Shown: one piece after another, positions 5,164 to 11,133 of the stretch
Layout: the number at the start of each line of letters is the position of its first letter
How positions within the stretch are numbered: the stretch's first letter is position 1
IMG/VR virus record: IMGVR_UViG_3300009601_000015
Location: 1-21,640 of that record
Origin: a virus
DNA: 21,640 bases
Direction: 5' to 3' (one strand)
Position numbers and translations under genes: made by a program
Notes under the pieces: model-generated
What the model was told of the DNA's origin: nothing
Seen by the model: the letters and a program-made list of their open reading frames with translations, nothing else
Database searches by the model: none

Positions 5164-5433
5164 CTAAAAAGGTATGTCGTCTGCCTCATCAAAGACATTA
5201 TCAGCTTTTGGTGCTGCTGTTGGCTGTGATTGTGTTTGCTGAGTGTCTTTTAATGTAACGCTCAAACTCAATGCTGGTGATTTAGGATTAGCACCTTCCT
5301 TGCGCTTCCAACCACTTAGCCAGTAATCTTTACCGTCAACCATAATAGAGCCTGTCAAATCTGGATGGTTATCCGTCATCTTCTTACTATTGCCCCAAAC
5401 TGCCCCACGATTGTTGTTATCAAAGTCACTCAT
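5164..5433 (-). CDS. Single-stranded DNA-binding protein-like, 89 aa
   Basis: The start is taken at the ATG at 5433 (MSDFDNNNRGAVWGNSKKMT), which has an AAGGGG SD; the longer frame would run into ERF. The N-terminal part (NRGAVWGN, HPDLTGSIMVDGKDYWLSGW) looks like a small OB-type strand set. A flexible Gln/Pro/Ala linker follows, then an acidic tip DEADDIPF, nearly identical to the C-terminal tip by which bacterial SSBs recruit partners. The protein is shorter than E. coli SSB (178 aa). It lies just after ERF, so it probably coats ssDNA during annealing recombination or replication. The OB fold is inferred; the tip is seen directly. Confidence 0.8.
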   Translation of the reverse strand: MSDFDNNNRGAVWGNSKKMTDNHPDLTGSIMVDGKDYWLSGWKRKEGANPKSPALSLSVTLKDTQQTQSQPTAAPKADNVFDEADDIPF

Positions 5434-5435
5434 AA

Positions 5436-6044
5436 TTACATCCCCTTTTTGCTGCGAATAAATTCTTGCTGTTTGCCAGTACATTGACTCCACAGTTTTT
5501 GTTTCTCGTTTTCATCTAATTCAGCTAGTGCCTCGTTCATCATCGTATGCTCACCCGTAGCCTCACTTTCAATGACTAACGCCACTAAGTCTTGCATTAG
5601 CTTTTTGCTCACACGTTTAACAGGTGGTGCTACTGGCTCTGGTTCATTGCGATACATAGCCATTTCGCTATCATCATCGACACTTGGAATACCTGCCAGT
5701 GATTGCAAAGCATAACGCCTTGCGTAAGTAATCGCTGAACCTGCGCCTTGCGGTGTCACTTTATCCATAGGTAATAAGTATTCGTTTTGCAGCCATTGTC
5801 CAGATTTGTGCATGAGCATAGTAGATACACCAATGCCGTTACCGCCAGCAGATGTAACTGGTAATTGAACAAACGATAAACCATATTTAGCAAACGGTTC
5901 TTTGATTACTTTTATTACACTGGTCAAATCAGCGTAGCTACTTTTAAAGAAAGGGTTGTTGCTGTCTTTAATAGCCCCGCCCATTTCTGCCTGCGCCAAG
6001 CATAACGCTGTGGCTAGGTCTGTGATTGATTCTGATTGCTTCAT
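5436..6044 (-). CDS. erf: ERF-family single-strand annealing protein
   Basis: The 202-aa protein carries the ERF signature from its N-terminus: ALCLAQAEMGGAIKDSNNPF with FKSSYADLTSVI, then KYGLSFVQLPVTSAGGNGIG, and the core GAGSAITYARRYALQSLAGI with the acidic VDDDSEMA after it. ERF proteins (P22 Erf and relatives) form rings that anneal complementary ssDNA for circularisation and recombination of phage DNA. The length is typical. The SD GGAGC lies nine bases before the ATG. It is the first gene of the leftward block, behind the promoter at 6078-6106, and the SSB-like gene starts two bases after its stop. Confidence 0.95.
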   Translation of the reverse strand: MKQSESITDLATALCLAQAEMGGAIKDSNNPFFKSSYADLTSVIKVIKEPFAKYGLSFVQLPVTSAGGNGIGVSTMLMHKSGQWLQNEYLLPMDKVTPQGAGSAITYARRYALQSLAGIPSVDDDSEMAMYRNEPEPVAPPVKRVSKKLMQDLVALVIESEATGEHTMMNEALAELDENEKQKLWSQCTGKQQEFIRSKKGM

Positions 6045-6077
6045 TATTATTGCTCCAATTTATTAACGTACCAGTAC

Positions 6078-6106
6078 AGTTTAACACACTTATGTAGTGA
6101 TTGCAA
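6078..6106 (-). promoter_or_regulatory. Leftward promoter for the recombination operon
   Basis: TTGCAA (6106-6101) and TAAACT (6083-6078) are 17 bp apart and point at erf, about 34 bases upstream of its ATG. A relaxed version of the operator (CACACTTATGTA, 6085-6096, nine of twelve) lies in the spacer. It is back to back with the rightward promoter at 6160-6188. Confidence 0.65.
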
Positions 6107-6159
6107 ACATCAATAACACCTTTTAACACAACGATGAATAAATTAAATACAAATAGGTG

Positions 6160-6188
6160 TTGCAAAGCATAAACACTTCTGTTATAAT
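6160..6188 (+). promoter_or_regulatory. Rightward early promoter with operator-like site
   Basis: TTGCAA (6160-6165), a 17-bp spacer and a perfect TATAAT (6183-6188) make one of the best sigma70 promoters in the window. The spacer contains AACACTTCTGTT (6172-6183), identical to the proximal operator of the promoter at 1609, although it reads opposite relative to transcription, as a near-palindrome can. The leader AAGTTAATAAATAAACAAAC before GGAGC matches the leaders of the leftward promoters. Confidence 0.8.
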
Positions 6189-6230
6189 GTTTGTAAGTTA
6201 ATAAATAAACAAACAAACGGAGCAACTAGA

Positions 6231-6524
6231 ATGAACGCAAACAATCCAGCCAATGACGTATATATGTATGAGACTGAAATTGCAGACAAACGTGATGATT
6301 TGTTTTATGAGATTACCAGAACTGGTTCTGCTGCTGGCTATTCATTGCACGACTTGATTGAGACAGTTGACGATGAATATAAAGACAACATCATTGCTAT
6401 GTTAATGGTAGGTAATGACGATGTAAAAGAATACGCCAAAGAGCATTTGCTAGAATCGTTTAAAGAAATGCTTGACGATGATGCAATCTTAGAAATTTAC
6501 ATAGACGATAACTCAGAATTTTAA
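6231..6524 (+). CDS. Hypothetical acidic protein, 97 aa, first rightward gene
   Basis: The protein starts MNANNPANDVYMYETEIADK; a GGAGC SD lies nine bases upstream. It is very acidic, with helical segments (SLHDLIETVDDEYKDNIIAM, YAKEHLLESFKEMLDDDAIL) and an acidic C-terminus. No family is recognised. As the first gene behind the strong divergent promoter it is probably made early and in quantity, which fits a host-takeover, anti-defence or regulatory role, but nothing in the sequence identifies a target. Confidence 0.75.
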   Translation: MNANNPANDVYMYETEIADKRDDLFYEITRTGSAAGYSLHDLIETVDDEYKDNIIAMLMVGNDDVKEYAKEHLLESFKEMLDDDAILEIYIDDNSEF

Positions 6525-6557
6525 ACGTAGTTAAATTAATAAACTGGAGCATTAATA

Positions 6558-6914
6558 ATGATTAAAAAATCAAATCAACATTATCAACCTTGGTCAACAG
6601 ATGATACTTCATTCGCTTGGGATTCATTTGCAAAAGGAAAATCGCATGGATGGATAGCTAAAAAGCTAGGTAGAACTGTTAAATCTGTTGAGATAAACAT
6701 TAGTAAGACTAGAGTAAGTTTAAAGACTGTACCGTTTAAGCTAGATAACTTTGGCCCATCACCAGCTATCGGGCCAGCAGTAGTAAAGCATACTCGTAAA
6801 TCTAAAGCTAAAAAGAATGAAGTAGTTGATAATAACCAGAGGTATTGGCTTATGTTCTTTACTGGCTTTGCTGGTGGTATTTTTGGAGGCGTAGTTACAG
6901 CCTTTATACTTTAG
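6558..6914 (+). CDS. HTH protein with C-terminal membrane anchor, 118 aa
   Basis: The N-terminal segment (about residues 8-50) reads PWSTDDTSFAWDSFAKGKSH, then GWIAKKLGRTVKSVEINISK. This is a Myb/SANT- or GcrA-like helix-turn-helix layout: W-x-x-x-D/E at the start, then G-x-x-x-x-W-I-A-x-x-L-G-R-T-x-x-S-V. A basic linker (HTRKSKAKKNE) follows, and the final 24 residues form one glycine-rich hydrophobic helix (FFTGFAGGIFGGVVTAFIL), so it should be tail-anchored in the inner membrane with its DNA-binding domain in the cytoplasm. The SD GGAGC lies nine bases upstream of the ATG. Function is unknown. Confidence 0.75.
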   Translation: MIKKSNQHYQPWSTDDTSFAWDSFAKGKSHGWIAKKLGRTVKSVEINISKTRVSLKTVPFKLDNFGPSPAIGPAVVKHTRKSKAKKNEVVDNNQRYWLMFFTGFAGGIFGGVVTAFIL

Positions 6915-6915
6915 C

Positions 6916-6948
6916 AAAAAAAACGGGCTTGCAATTAAGTAAGCCCGT
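6916..6948 (-). terminator. Strong intrinsic terminator facing left
   Basis: On the minus strand ACGGGCTT and AAGCCCGT form a perfect 8-bp stem with a ten-base loop, followed at once by eight T (6923-6916). On the plus strand no T-run follows. It starts two bases after the stop of a rightward gene, yet it terminates leftward RNA, and no leftward protein gene lies between it and 11549. Confidence 0.8.
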
Positions 6949-7412
6949 CTATAGAATGAATGTGTTGGTGAAGACGTTGAAGCGTCATTCGAGCCAGCGA
7001 GATTAGCGGGAAAGAACCAGCGCCAACACAATTGTAGTCTATCTTACGCGTTTGGACGTTACAAGACCTTTCCTAAATTTCGCAGTTTGAATCCGACATA
7101 TTATGTGGGTTTCTTTAGCGTTGCCACGATAAAAAACAACTCTCATGTCACCAAGACTTTAAACTGGGATAGCACTTACCGCACAGGATTGATGGGACTG
7201 ACCGAAGCAGCAGCAATGCCAAGGTACAAACATAGTTAGCGGATACACAATAGGGGGCAGACCAGCCAATCACGGATGATAAACGGTTTATGTAAATTGT
7301 GGTGAGTGGATTAGCAAATAGCATATCGTTGGTAAAGGCTACTAGTAAAAACTACTAGGTATCCCAAACCATCTAAATGACTACTATGCCTAAAAAAAGT
7401 GGAGCAATAATA
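6949..7412. other. Noncoding region; candidate structured RNA or replication control site
   Basis: About 460 bases carry no open frame with a convincing start and SD on either strand, in a phage otherwise packed with overlapping genes. Visible structure: a 10-bp inverted repeat (TGTGTTGGTG at 6961-6970 with CGCCAACACA at 7021-7030, one G-T pair) enclosing a second hairpin GACG-TTGAAG-CGTC (6973-6986); and CTAGTA-AAAAC-TACTAG (near 7341-7357), just upstream of the nuclease-like gene. The left end is a leftward terminator, so a minus-strand noncoding RNA is one explanation; a replication origin or a rightward structured leader are alternatives. TTGCTA and TTTAAT with 17-bp spacing, reading leftward inside the next gene's 5' end, is a possible but unproven promoter. 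Confidence 0.5.
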
Positions 7413-7883
7413 ATGAAAATAACATTAAACGAAGCAGAGCAGAAGTTAGCAAAATTCTTAGCCAGAAAGCGTTATGAAGATAACAGGGCTAAAGGCAATC
7501 CAGACGGTAAGGTAGGTGAACAGACTAATGAGCAAGTTGACCTTGAGGGTATATCTGGTGAAATGGTTGTATGTAAGATGTTTAATGTATACCCAGACAC
7601 AGAAACTAATTATGAAGAATTACCAAAGTATGATTTGAAAACGCCTAAAGGTAGTCGTGTAGATGTTAAAACGACAAGATACTCATCTGGCAGAATGTTA
7701 GCCACCATGAAGAAAAAAGTTGAAGATTGTGATATTTATGTTTTGGTTGTTGGTGAGTTTCCATCATACAAAGCGGCTGGATGGTGCAATGCTAAAGAAC
7801 TTCTAAAGCCAGAGAATATAATTGATCTAGGTCATGGTGATGTTTATGCTTTAGATCAAAATAAGTTGAGGGCTTTCAAATGA
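7413..7883 (+). CDS. PD-(D/E)XK nuclease-like protein, 156 aa
   Basis: The ATG at 7413 (MKITLNEAEQKLAKFLARKR) is chosen for its GTGGAGC SD; in-frame Met codons at 7377 and 7386 lack one. The arrangement of acidic and Lys residues fits a PD-(D/E)XK fold: Glu in GISGEMVV (about residue 50), Asp in PKYDLKT (about 74), and the D-x-K motif in RVDVKTTRY (about 84-86), followed by a beta-strand (CDIYVLVVGEF). Such proteins include phage Holliday-junction resolvases and restriction-like nucleases. It overlaps the helicase start by ATGA, so the two probably cooperate in replication or recombination. The fold is inferred from motifs. Confidence 0.7.
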   Translation: MKITLNEAEQKLAKFLARKRYEDNRAKGNPDGKVGEQTNEQVDLEGISGEMVVCKMFNVYPDTETNYEELPKYDLKTPKGSRVDVKTTRYSSGRMLATMKKKVEDCDIYVLVVGEFPSYKAAGWCNAKELLKPENIIDLGHGDVYALDQNKLRAFK

Positions 7884-9358
7884 TGAATTTAAGGCCGCAT
7901 CAAGAACGCGCTATTGATATGCTACGCACATCGTTACGAAATGGTAACAAGCGACCAATACTAGCCGCGCCATGTTCGTTTGGTAAAACAATTACAGCAG
8001 CGTACCTACTTCAATCAGCAGCAGCTAAAGGCAAACGCAGTATCTTTATCTGTGACCGTATCAAATTAATTCAGCAGAGCCTAGAAGCGTTTAGTAGTGC
8101 TGGCATGAACTTTGGTGTTATCCAAGGTAATCACGAACTAACAAATTATGCAGCACCAATACAAATAGCCAGTACCCAGACACTAGCCAGAAGAAAGCGC
8201 ATACCTGAGTTTGACTTAGCTATAGTTGATGAATGTCATACGCACTACGCTAGTTTAGGCAAGATCATGGATAGCTATAATAACGTGCCATTCATTGGCT
8301 TATCTGCTACCCCATATTCTAAAGGTTTAGGTCAGCACTACGATGATCTTATTGTACCGATTACACCGCGCGAGTTATTAGAGCAAGGATACTTATGCCC
8401 TGTAGACTACTATGGTGGACGAAAAGTGGCACTAAAAGGTATTAAAACAAAACAGCTATCTACTGGTGGAAGTGATTATGACCCTGCTAGTTTAGCAGCA
8501 GCTACGGAAGATGATACAGGTTTGGTAGGTGACATTGTACGGAACTGGCTTGAGCATGGTGAAAACGGACAGACTATTGCCTTTGCACCTAGCATCAAAC
8601 ATAGCAAGCACTTGGTTGAGACATTCAATAACGCAGGCATTACAGCAGAACATATAGACGGATACATGGACGCAGACGAGCGAGACATTATTTATGCTGC
8701 CCACACTAGGGGCGAGTTTAAGATTCTGTCATGCAGCCGATTGTTAAACACTGGCTATGATGAACCTACCGTATCTTGCTTAATTGATTGCTTTCCAACC
8801 AAGTCATTGATTACTTTTGTGCAACGCGCTGGCCGTATTATGCGTACAGCAGAAGGTAAAGACAAAGCGATTTACCTAGACCATGCTGGCAATGTAGATC
8901 GTCATGGATTTGCAGAGGATATTATTCCAGAATCATTAGACGATGGTATTCAGAAGTTTAACGAAAAGAAGCTAGTTAAAAAGAAAAAAGAATCAAAGGT
9001 TAAAGAGTGTCCACAGTGTACACAACAGATGGTTGGATTACGCTGCAAGTGTGGTTACGAAATACCATTGACTGAGCAGATAGAAACCACAGATGAAATT
9101 CTACAACGATTAACACCAGACCAAAGAAACAGAAAAGACACAAAGCAAGACAAAAGTGTTTTCTATTCAGAGTTATTGTTGTACACTCGTAGTAAGGGCT
9201 ATAAGACTAGTTGGGCTAGTCATAAGTACCGTGAGCGATACGGTGTATGGCCTAACATGATTAAACCTCAGATGCTTTCCAATGGAATATCTGATGAAAC
9301 AAGAAAATACATAACAAGTACCCAGATAAGGTACGCAAAACGGAGCAATGCAGCATGA
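7880..9358 (+). CDS. Superfamily 2 DEAD/DEAH-type helicase, 492 aa
   Basis: All main SF2 motifs are visible. An N-terminal RPHQ Q-motif-like segment; Walker A APCSFGKT (about 30-37); motif Ia area FICDRIKLI; motif II DECH (117-120); motif III GLSATP (140-145); motif IV AFAPSIKHSKHL; motif V area LNTGYDEP; motif VI QRAGRIMR (about 315-322). After the two RecA-like domains comes a small zinc ribbon (CPQC near 377, CKCGY near 389) and a C-terminal basic helical domain. Phage helicases of this RadD/UvsW-like kind remodel forks and recombination intermediates. It is coupled to the nuclease-like gene upstream and the zinc-ribbon gene downstream by ATGA overlaps. Confidence 0.93.
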   Translation: MMNLRPHQERAIDMLRTSLRNGNKRPILAAPCSFGKTITAAYLLQSAAAKGKRSIFICDRIKLIQQSLEAFSSAGMNFGVIQGNHELTNYAAPIQIASTQTLARRKRIPEFDLAIVDECHTHYASLGKIMDSYNNVPFIGLSATPYSKGLGQHYDDLIVPITPRELLEQGYLCPVDYYGGRKVALKGIKTKQLSTGGSDYDPASLAAATEDDTGLVGDIVRNWLEHGENGQTIAFAPSIKHSKHLVETFNNAGITAEHIDGYMDADERDIIYAAHTRGEFKILSCSRLLNTGYDEPTVSCLIDCFPTKSLITFVQRAGRIMRTAEGKDKAIYLDHAGNVDRHGFAEDIIPESLDDGIQKFNEKKLVKKKKESKVKECPQCTQQMVGLRCKCGYEIPLTEQIETTDEILQRLTPDQRNRKDTKQDKSVFYSELLLYTRSKGYKTSWASHKYRERYGVWPNMIKPQMLSNGISDETRKYITSTQIRYAKRSNAA

Positions 9359-9738
9359 ACATACCATATATTGCAGAAGGATTAGGTTTAAAAAAGATGG
9401 GTGGTGAGTATAAAGGCCCATGCCCATGCTGTGGTGGTGATGATAGGTTCCACATCAAAGAAGGTAATGGTGGAGTTATGTTACTTCACTGTCGCTACTT
9501 ATGTTCTTACGCTTCAATAATGCAAGACCTAAGAAATCGTGGCTTAGTTGAGAATGAGCCATTTGAACGCGTAGGGCCAACAAACAGTCAACGCGCTACG
9601 ATAGAAACAGACAAAGTTGTAATGATGATCTACGAGGCTGACAAGCGTGGTGGTAGGGAGCAATCACTGGCTGACTACCGTAGGTATAAGCTGGCTAAAG
9701 AACGTCACACCGCAATGACTGCCAGCCCATCTTATTAA
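9355..9738 (+). CDS. Stand-alone primase-type zinc-ribbon protein, 127 aa
   Basis: The N-terminal half (MNIPYIAEGLGLKKMGGEYK, then GPCPCCGGDDRFHIKE, and LHCRYLCSYASIMQDLRNRG) is the CHC2/gp4-like zinc-binding domain of phage and plasmid primases, which reads the priming site. The metal ligands would be Cys in CPCC and CRYLC. The usual catalytic TOPRIM or AEP part is missing: the protein stops after a basic helical tail (ADYRRYKLAKERHTAM), and no continuation is visible in other frames before the next promoter. It overlaps the helicase stop by ATGA. It could supply DNA recognition to a separately encoded primase or to the helicase. Confidence 0.8.
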   Translation: MNIPYIAEGLGLKKMGGEYKGPCPCCGGDDRFHIKEGNGGVMLLHCRYLCSYASIMQDLRNRGLVENEPFERVGPTNSQRATIETDKVVMMIYEADKRGGREQSLADYRRYKLAKERHTAMTASPSY

Positions 9739-9780
9739 AGAATTAATTACACTTTAATTGTTTATCTATACAATAAGGTG

Positions 9781-9808
9781 TTGCATAAGACACATGACTG
9801 TGTATAAT
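9781..9808 (+). promoter_or_regulatory. Rightward promoter
   Basis: TTGCAT (9781-9786) and TATAAT (9803-9808) are spaced by 16 bp, downstream of the zinc-ribbon gene and 34 bases before the next ATG. AAGGTGTT lies over the -35, as in the other promoters, and a small palindrome (ACACA-TGAC-TGTGT) fills the spacer. The leader again has GGTTAATAATAAAACGGAGC. Confidence 0.7.
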
Positions 9809-9841
9809 TAGTTTTAGGTTAATAATAAAACGGAGCATAAC

Positions 9842-10015
9842 ATGAGCAGAATTGGAAATTACCTTGTCGGTAAAAACGAAGAAAATGAAGACGATTACAT
9901 GGCATCAATTATTAATAAAGAAAGTGACTACACATTTAATGAAGTGCAAGAAATGTCTAGCAATCAGTTTAGTGATTACTTTTACAGATGGATGGATGAA
10001 AATACTAACGATTAA
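9842..10015 (+). CDS. Hypothetical acidic protein, 57 aa
   Basis: This gene, just below usual length cut-offs, starts MSRIGNYLVGKNEENEDDYM and ends FYRWMDENTND. A GGAGC SD lies eight bases upstream of the ATG, and a good promoter lies immediately before it. It is acidic and helical, with no recognised family. It is followed after ten bases by the 71-aa gene, whose SD overlaps its stop codon. The longer frame that overlaps it (from 9852) has no SD and is a shadow. Confidence 0.7.
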   Translation: MSRIGNYLVGKNEENEDDYMASIINKESDYTFNEVQEMSSNQFSDYFYRWMDENTND

Positions 10016-10025
10016 GGAGTTTTTT

Positions 10026-10241
10026 ATGAATGTTTTAAGAATGACTAAGAAAAACAGTTTGGAAGAAAACCCAGAATTAAGCCGCATAGCTACTGAATGG
10101 AACGATAAGTTTGAAGTGACTCGAACCATTAGAAGGGAAATAACTGACGCAGAAGCTAAATTGGTTGTAGCGAATGAGGATTTTCTTAAAATTAACAAAG
10201 AATGGGAAGATTACGAAAAACTAAACGGTACGCCTAAATGA
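10026..10241 (+). CDS. Hypothetical coiled-coil-like protein, 71 aa
   Basis: The start at 10026 (MNVLRMTKKNSLEENPELSR) is fixed by an AAGGAG SD six bases upstream. The body is heptad-like and highly charged (REITDAEAKLVVANEDFLKI, NKEWEDYEKLNG), so a coiled coil is likely. No transmembrane or enzyme motif is seen. Its stop overlaps the start of the SleB hydrolase gene (ATGA). Coupling to a lysis enzyme might suggest an accessory role, but that is only context. Confidence 0.7.
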   Translation: MNVLRMTKKNSLEENPELSRIATEWNDKFEVTRTIRREITDAEAKLVVANEDFLKINKEWEDYEKLNGTPK

Positions 10242-10651
10242 TTAGTGCAGCCGTAATGTGTTTGGCTCTTAACCTCTACTTTGAGGCTAGGAGCGAATCA
10301 ATCGCAGGTCAGCTTATGGTTGGCTTTTCTACAATGAATAGAGTTGCAGATAGCAGATACCCTGATACAGTATGTGAAGTGGTAAAACAAGCTCGGTACA
10401 ATGCTTGGAGCAAAGACCCTATTAGACACAAGTGCCAATATAGCTGGTTTTGTGATGGAATGTCTGACAAGCCAAAAAATGAAAAGGCTATGTTAGAGGC
10501 TACAATACTAGCTCAACATATTTATCACAAGACGGTAACTGATATATCACAGGGAGCAACACACTATTTTGCAGATTGGATTGAACCGCCAAAATGGTCT
10601 GCTAATATGACATTAGTTAACCATATAGACCAACATTTATTCTATCGCTAG
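10238..10651 (+). CDS. SleB-type cell-wall hydrolase (endolysin-like), 137 aa
   Basis: The whole protein is one Hydrolase_2/SleB domain: CLALNLYFEARSESIAGQLM, with the proposed catalytic Glu in YFEARSE; then STMNRVADSRYPDTVCEVVK and CQYSWFCDG, which match the family's N-R-V-x(n)-P-x-T-V-C and F-S-W-x-C-D-G blocks. The C-terminal GATHYFADW is also typical. The family cleaves peptidoglycan glycan strands. There is no clear cleavable signal peptide beyond a short hydrophobic start, so it probably needs a holin to reach the wall. It lies on the rightward strand, apart from the other lysis genes (M15 peptidase, holin-like). Confidence 0.9.
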   Translation: MISAAVMCLALNLYFEARSESIAGQLMVGFSTMNRVADSRYPDTVCEVVKQARYNAWSKDPIRHKCQYSWFCDGMSDKPKNEKAMLEATILAQHIYHKTVTDISQGATHYFADWIEPPKWSANMTLVNHIDQHLFYR

Positions 10652-10660
10652 AGGTATGAA

Positions 10661-10846
10661 ATGAGTGCAAAAGACAAACCAGTAAGCAAACCAATGAGCC
10701 AGCAATTTGCTGATAACTATGATCGCATTTTTGGCAAAGAAGATATGCCGCTAGGTCAATCAAAAAAACCTAAAGATCGTGTTGATCTTGGGTTAAGTCC
10801 CAGCACCATAATTGAAGAGATTGACTGCACAGGCAAAGACAAATGA
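10661..10846 (+). CDS. Hypothetical protein, 61 aa
   Basis: The protein starts MSAKDKPVSKPMSQQFADNY and continues DRIFGKEDMPLGQSKKPKDR. It is polar and probably partly disordered, with GAGG seven bases before the ATG. The D-x-Y-D-x-I-F-G-K pattern is one I associate with small phage proteins of unknown role, without a name. It starts nine bases after the SleB stop and overlaps the next start by ATGA. Confidence 0.7.
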   Translation: MSAKDKPVSKPMSQQFADNYDRIFGKEDMPLGQSKKPKDRVDLGLSPSTIIEEIDCTGKDK

Positions 10847-11133
10847 TCTGGAGTTACACTCAGACAAAGTTACTTAAAGATCAGTACGGTAAGTTGCCAG
10901 TAGCGGCCTTATCGTCACTGCTCAATAAATCACCAAACGCTGTGCGTATAAAGGCTAATAAAATGGGCTTAAAGTCCAAGCTGCAACACAAGGTCAAAAT
11001 ACCATTAAACACGATTATTAACTTTAGGAACATGGGCTACAGCGCAAGAAAAATAGGCCGTCTAATCGGCTACACACATCATGGCGTATTATACGCTGAA
11101 CGGAATCATTACATAGGAAGGGATAAAGGATGA
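10843..11133 (+). CDS. Small double-HTH DNA-binding-like protein, 96 aa
   Basis: The N-terminal half (MIWSYTQTKLLKDQYGKLPV, then AALSSLLNKSPNAVRIKANK and MGLKS) is a Myb/SANT-like or sigma-like HTH: W at the start, then L-S-x-x-L-x-K-S-x-x-A-V-R-x-K-A-x-x-M-G-L, a pattern common in phage HTH proteins. The second half (NFRNMGYSARKIGRLIGYTH, then HGVLYAERNHY) looks like another HTH of the G-x-S-x-x-x-I-G-x-x-x-G type. Both starts and ends are ATGA overlaps with neighbours. It probably binds DNA, possibly as a late regulator or small terminase-like protein; the latter is unproven. Confidence 0.75.
   Translation: MIWSYTQTKLLKDQYGKLPVAALSSLLNKSPNAVRIKANKMGLKSKLQHKVKIPLNTIINFRNMGYSARKIGRLIGYTHHGVLYAERNHYIGRDKG

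Noticed and set aside
5968-6225. Leftward 85-aa frame over the divergent region
   Set aside because: It covers both promoters and the operator, lacks an SD, and has an unconvincing protein sequence.
6961-7030. Possible tRNA gene in the closed 70-base unit
   Set aside because: The acceptor-like stem is 10 bp, and no D arm, anticodon arm or T arm with the usual GTTCGA pattern can be placed on either strand.
6759-7031. Leftward 90-aa frame across the terminator
   Set aside because: It crosses a strong leftward terminator, is antisense to the membrane-anchored HTH gene and has no SD; the composition looks random.
6915-7412. Retron, diversity-generating retroelement or CRISPR array in the noncoding region
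   Set aside because: No reverse transcriptase gene is in the window, no template/variable repeat pair is visible, and no regularly spaced direct repeats occur.
8476-8704. Leftward frames inside the helicase gene
   Set aside because: They are antisense shadows of a gene with all helicase motifs, with no SD.
9739-9841. Remnant of a primase catalytic domain after the zinc-ribbon gene
   Set aside because: The sequence is AT-rich promoter DNA with stops in all rightward frames and no TOPRIM-like residues.
9852-10025. N-terminal extension of the 71-aa gene (frame open from 9852)
   Set aside because: It has no SD and runs over the well-supported 57-aa gene in another frame; the AAGGAG before 10026 fixes the real start.
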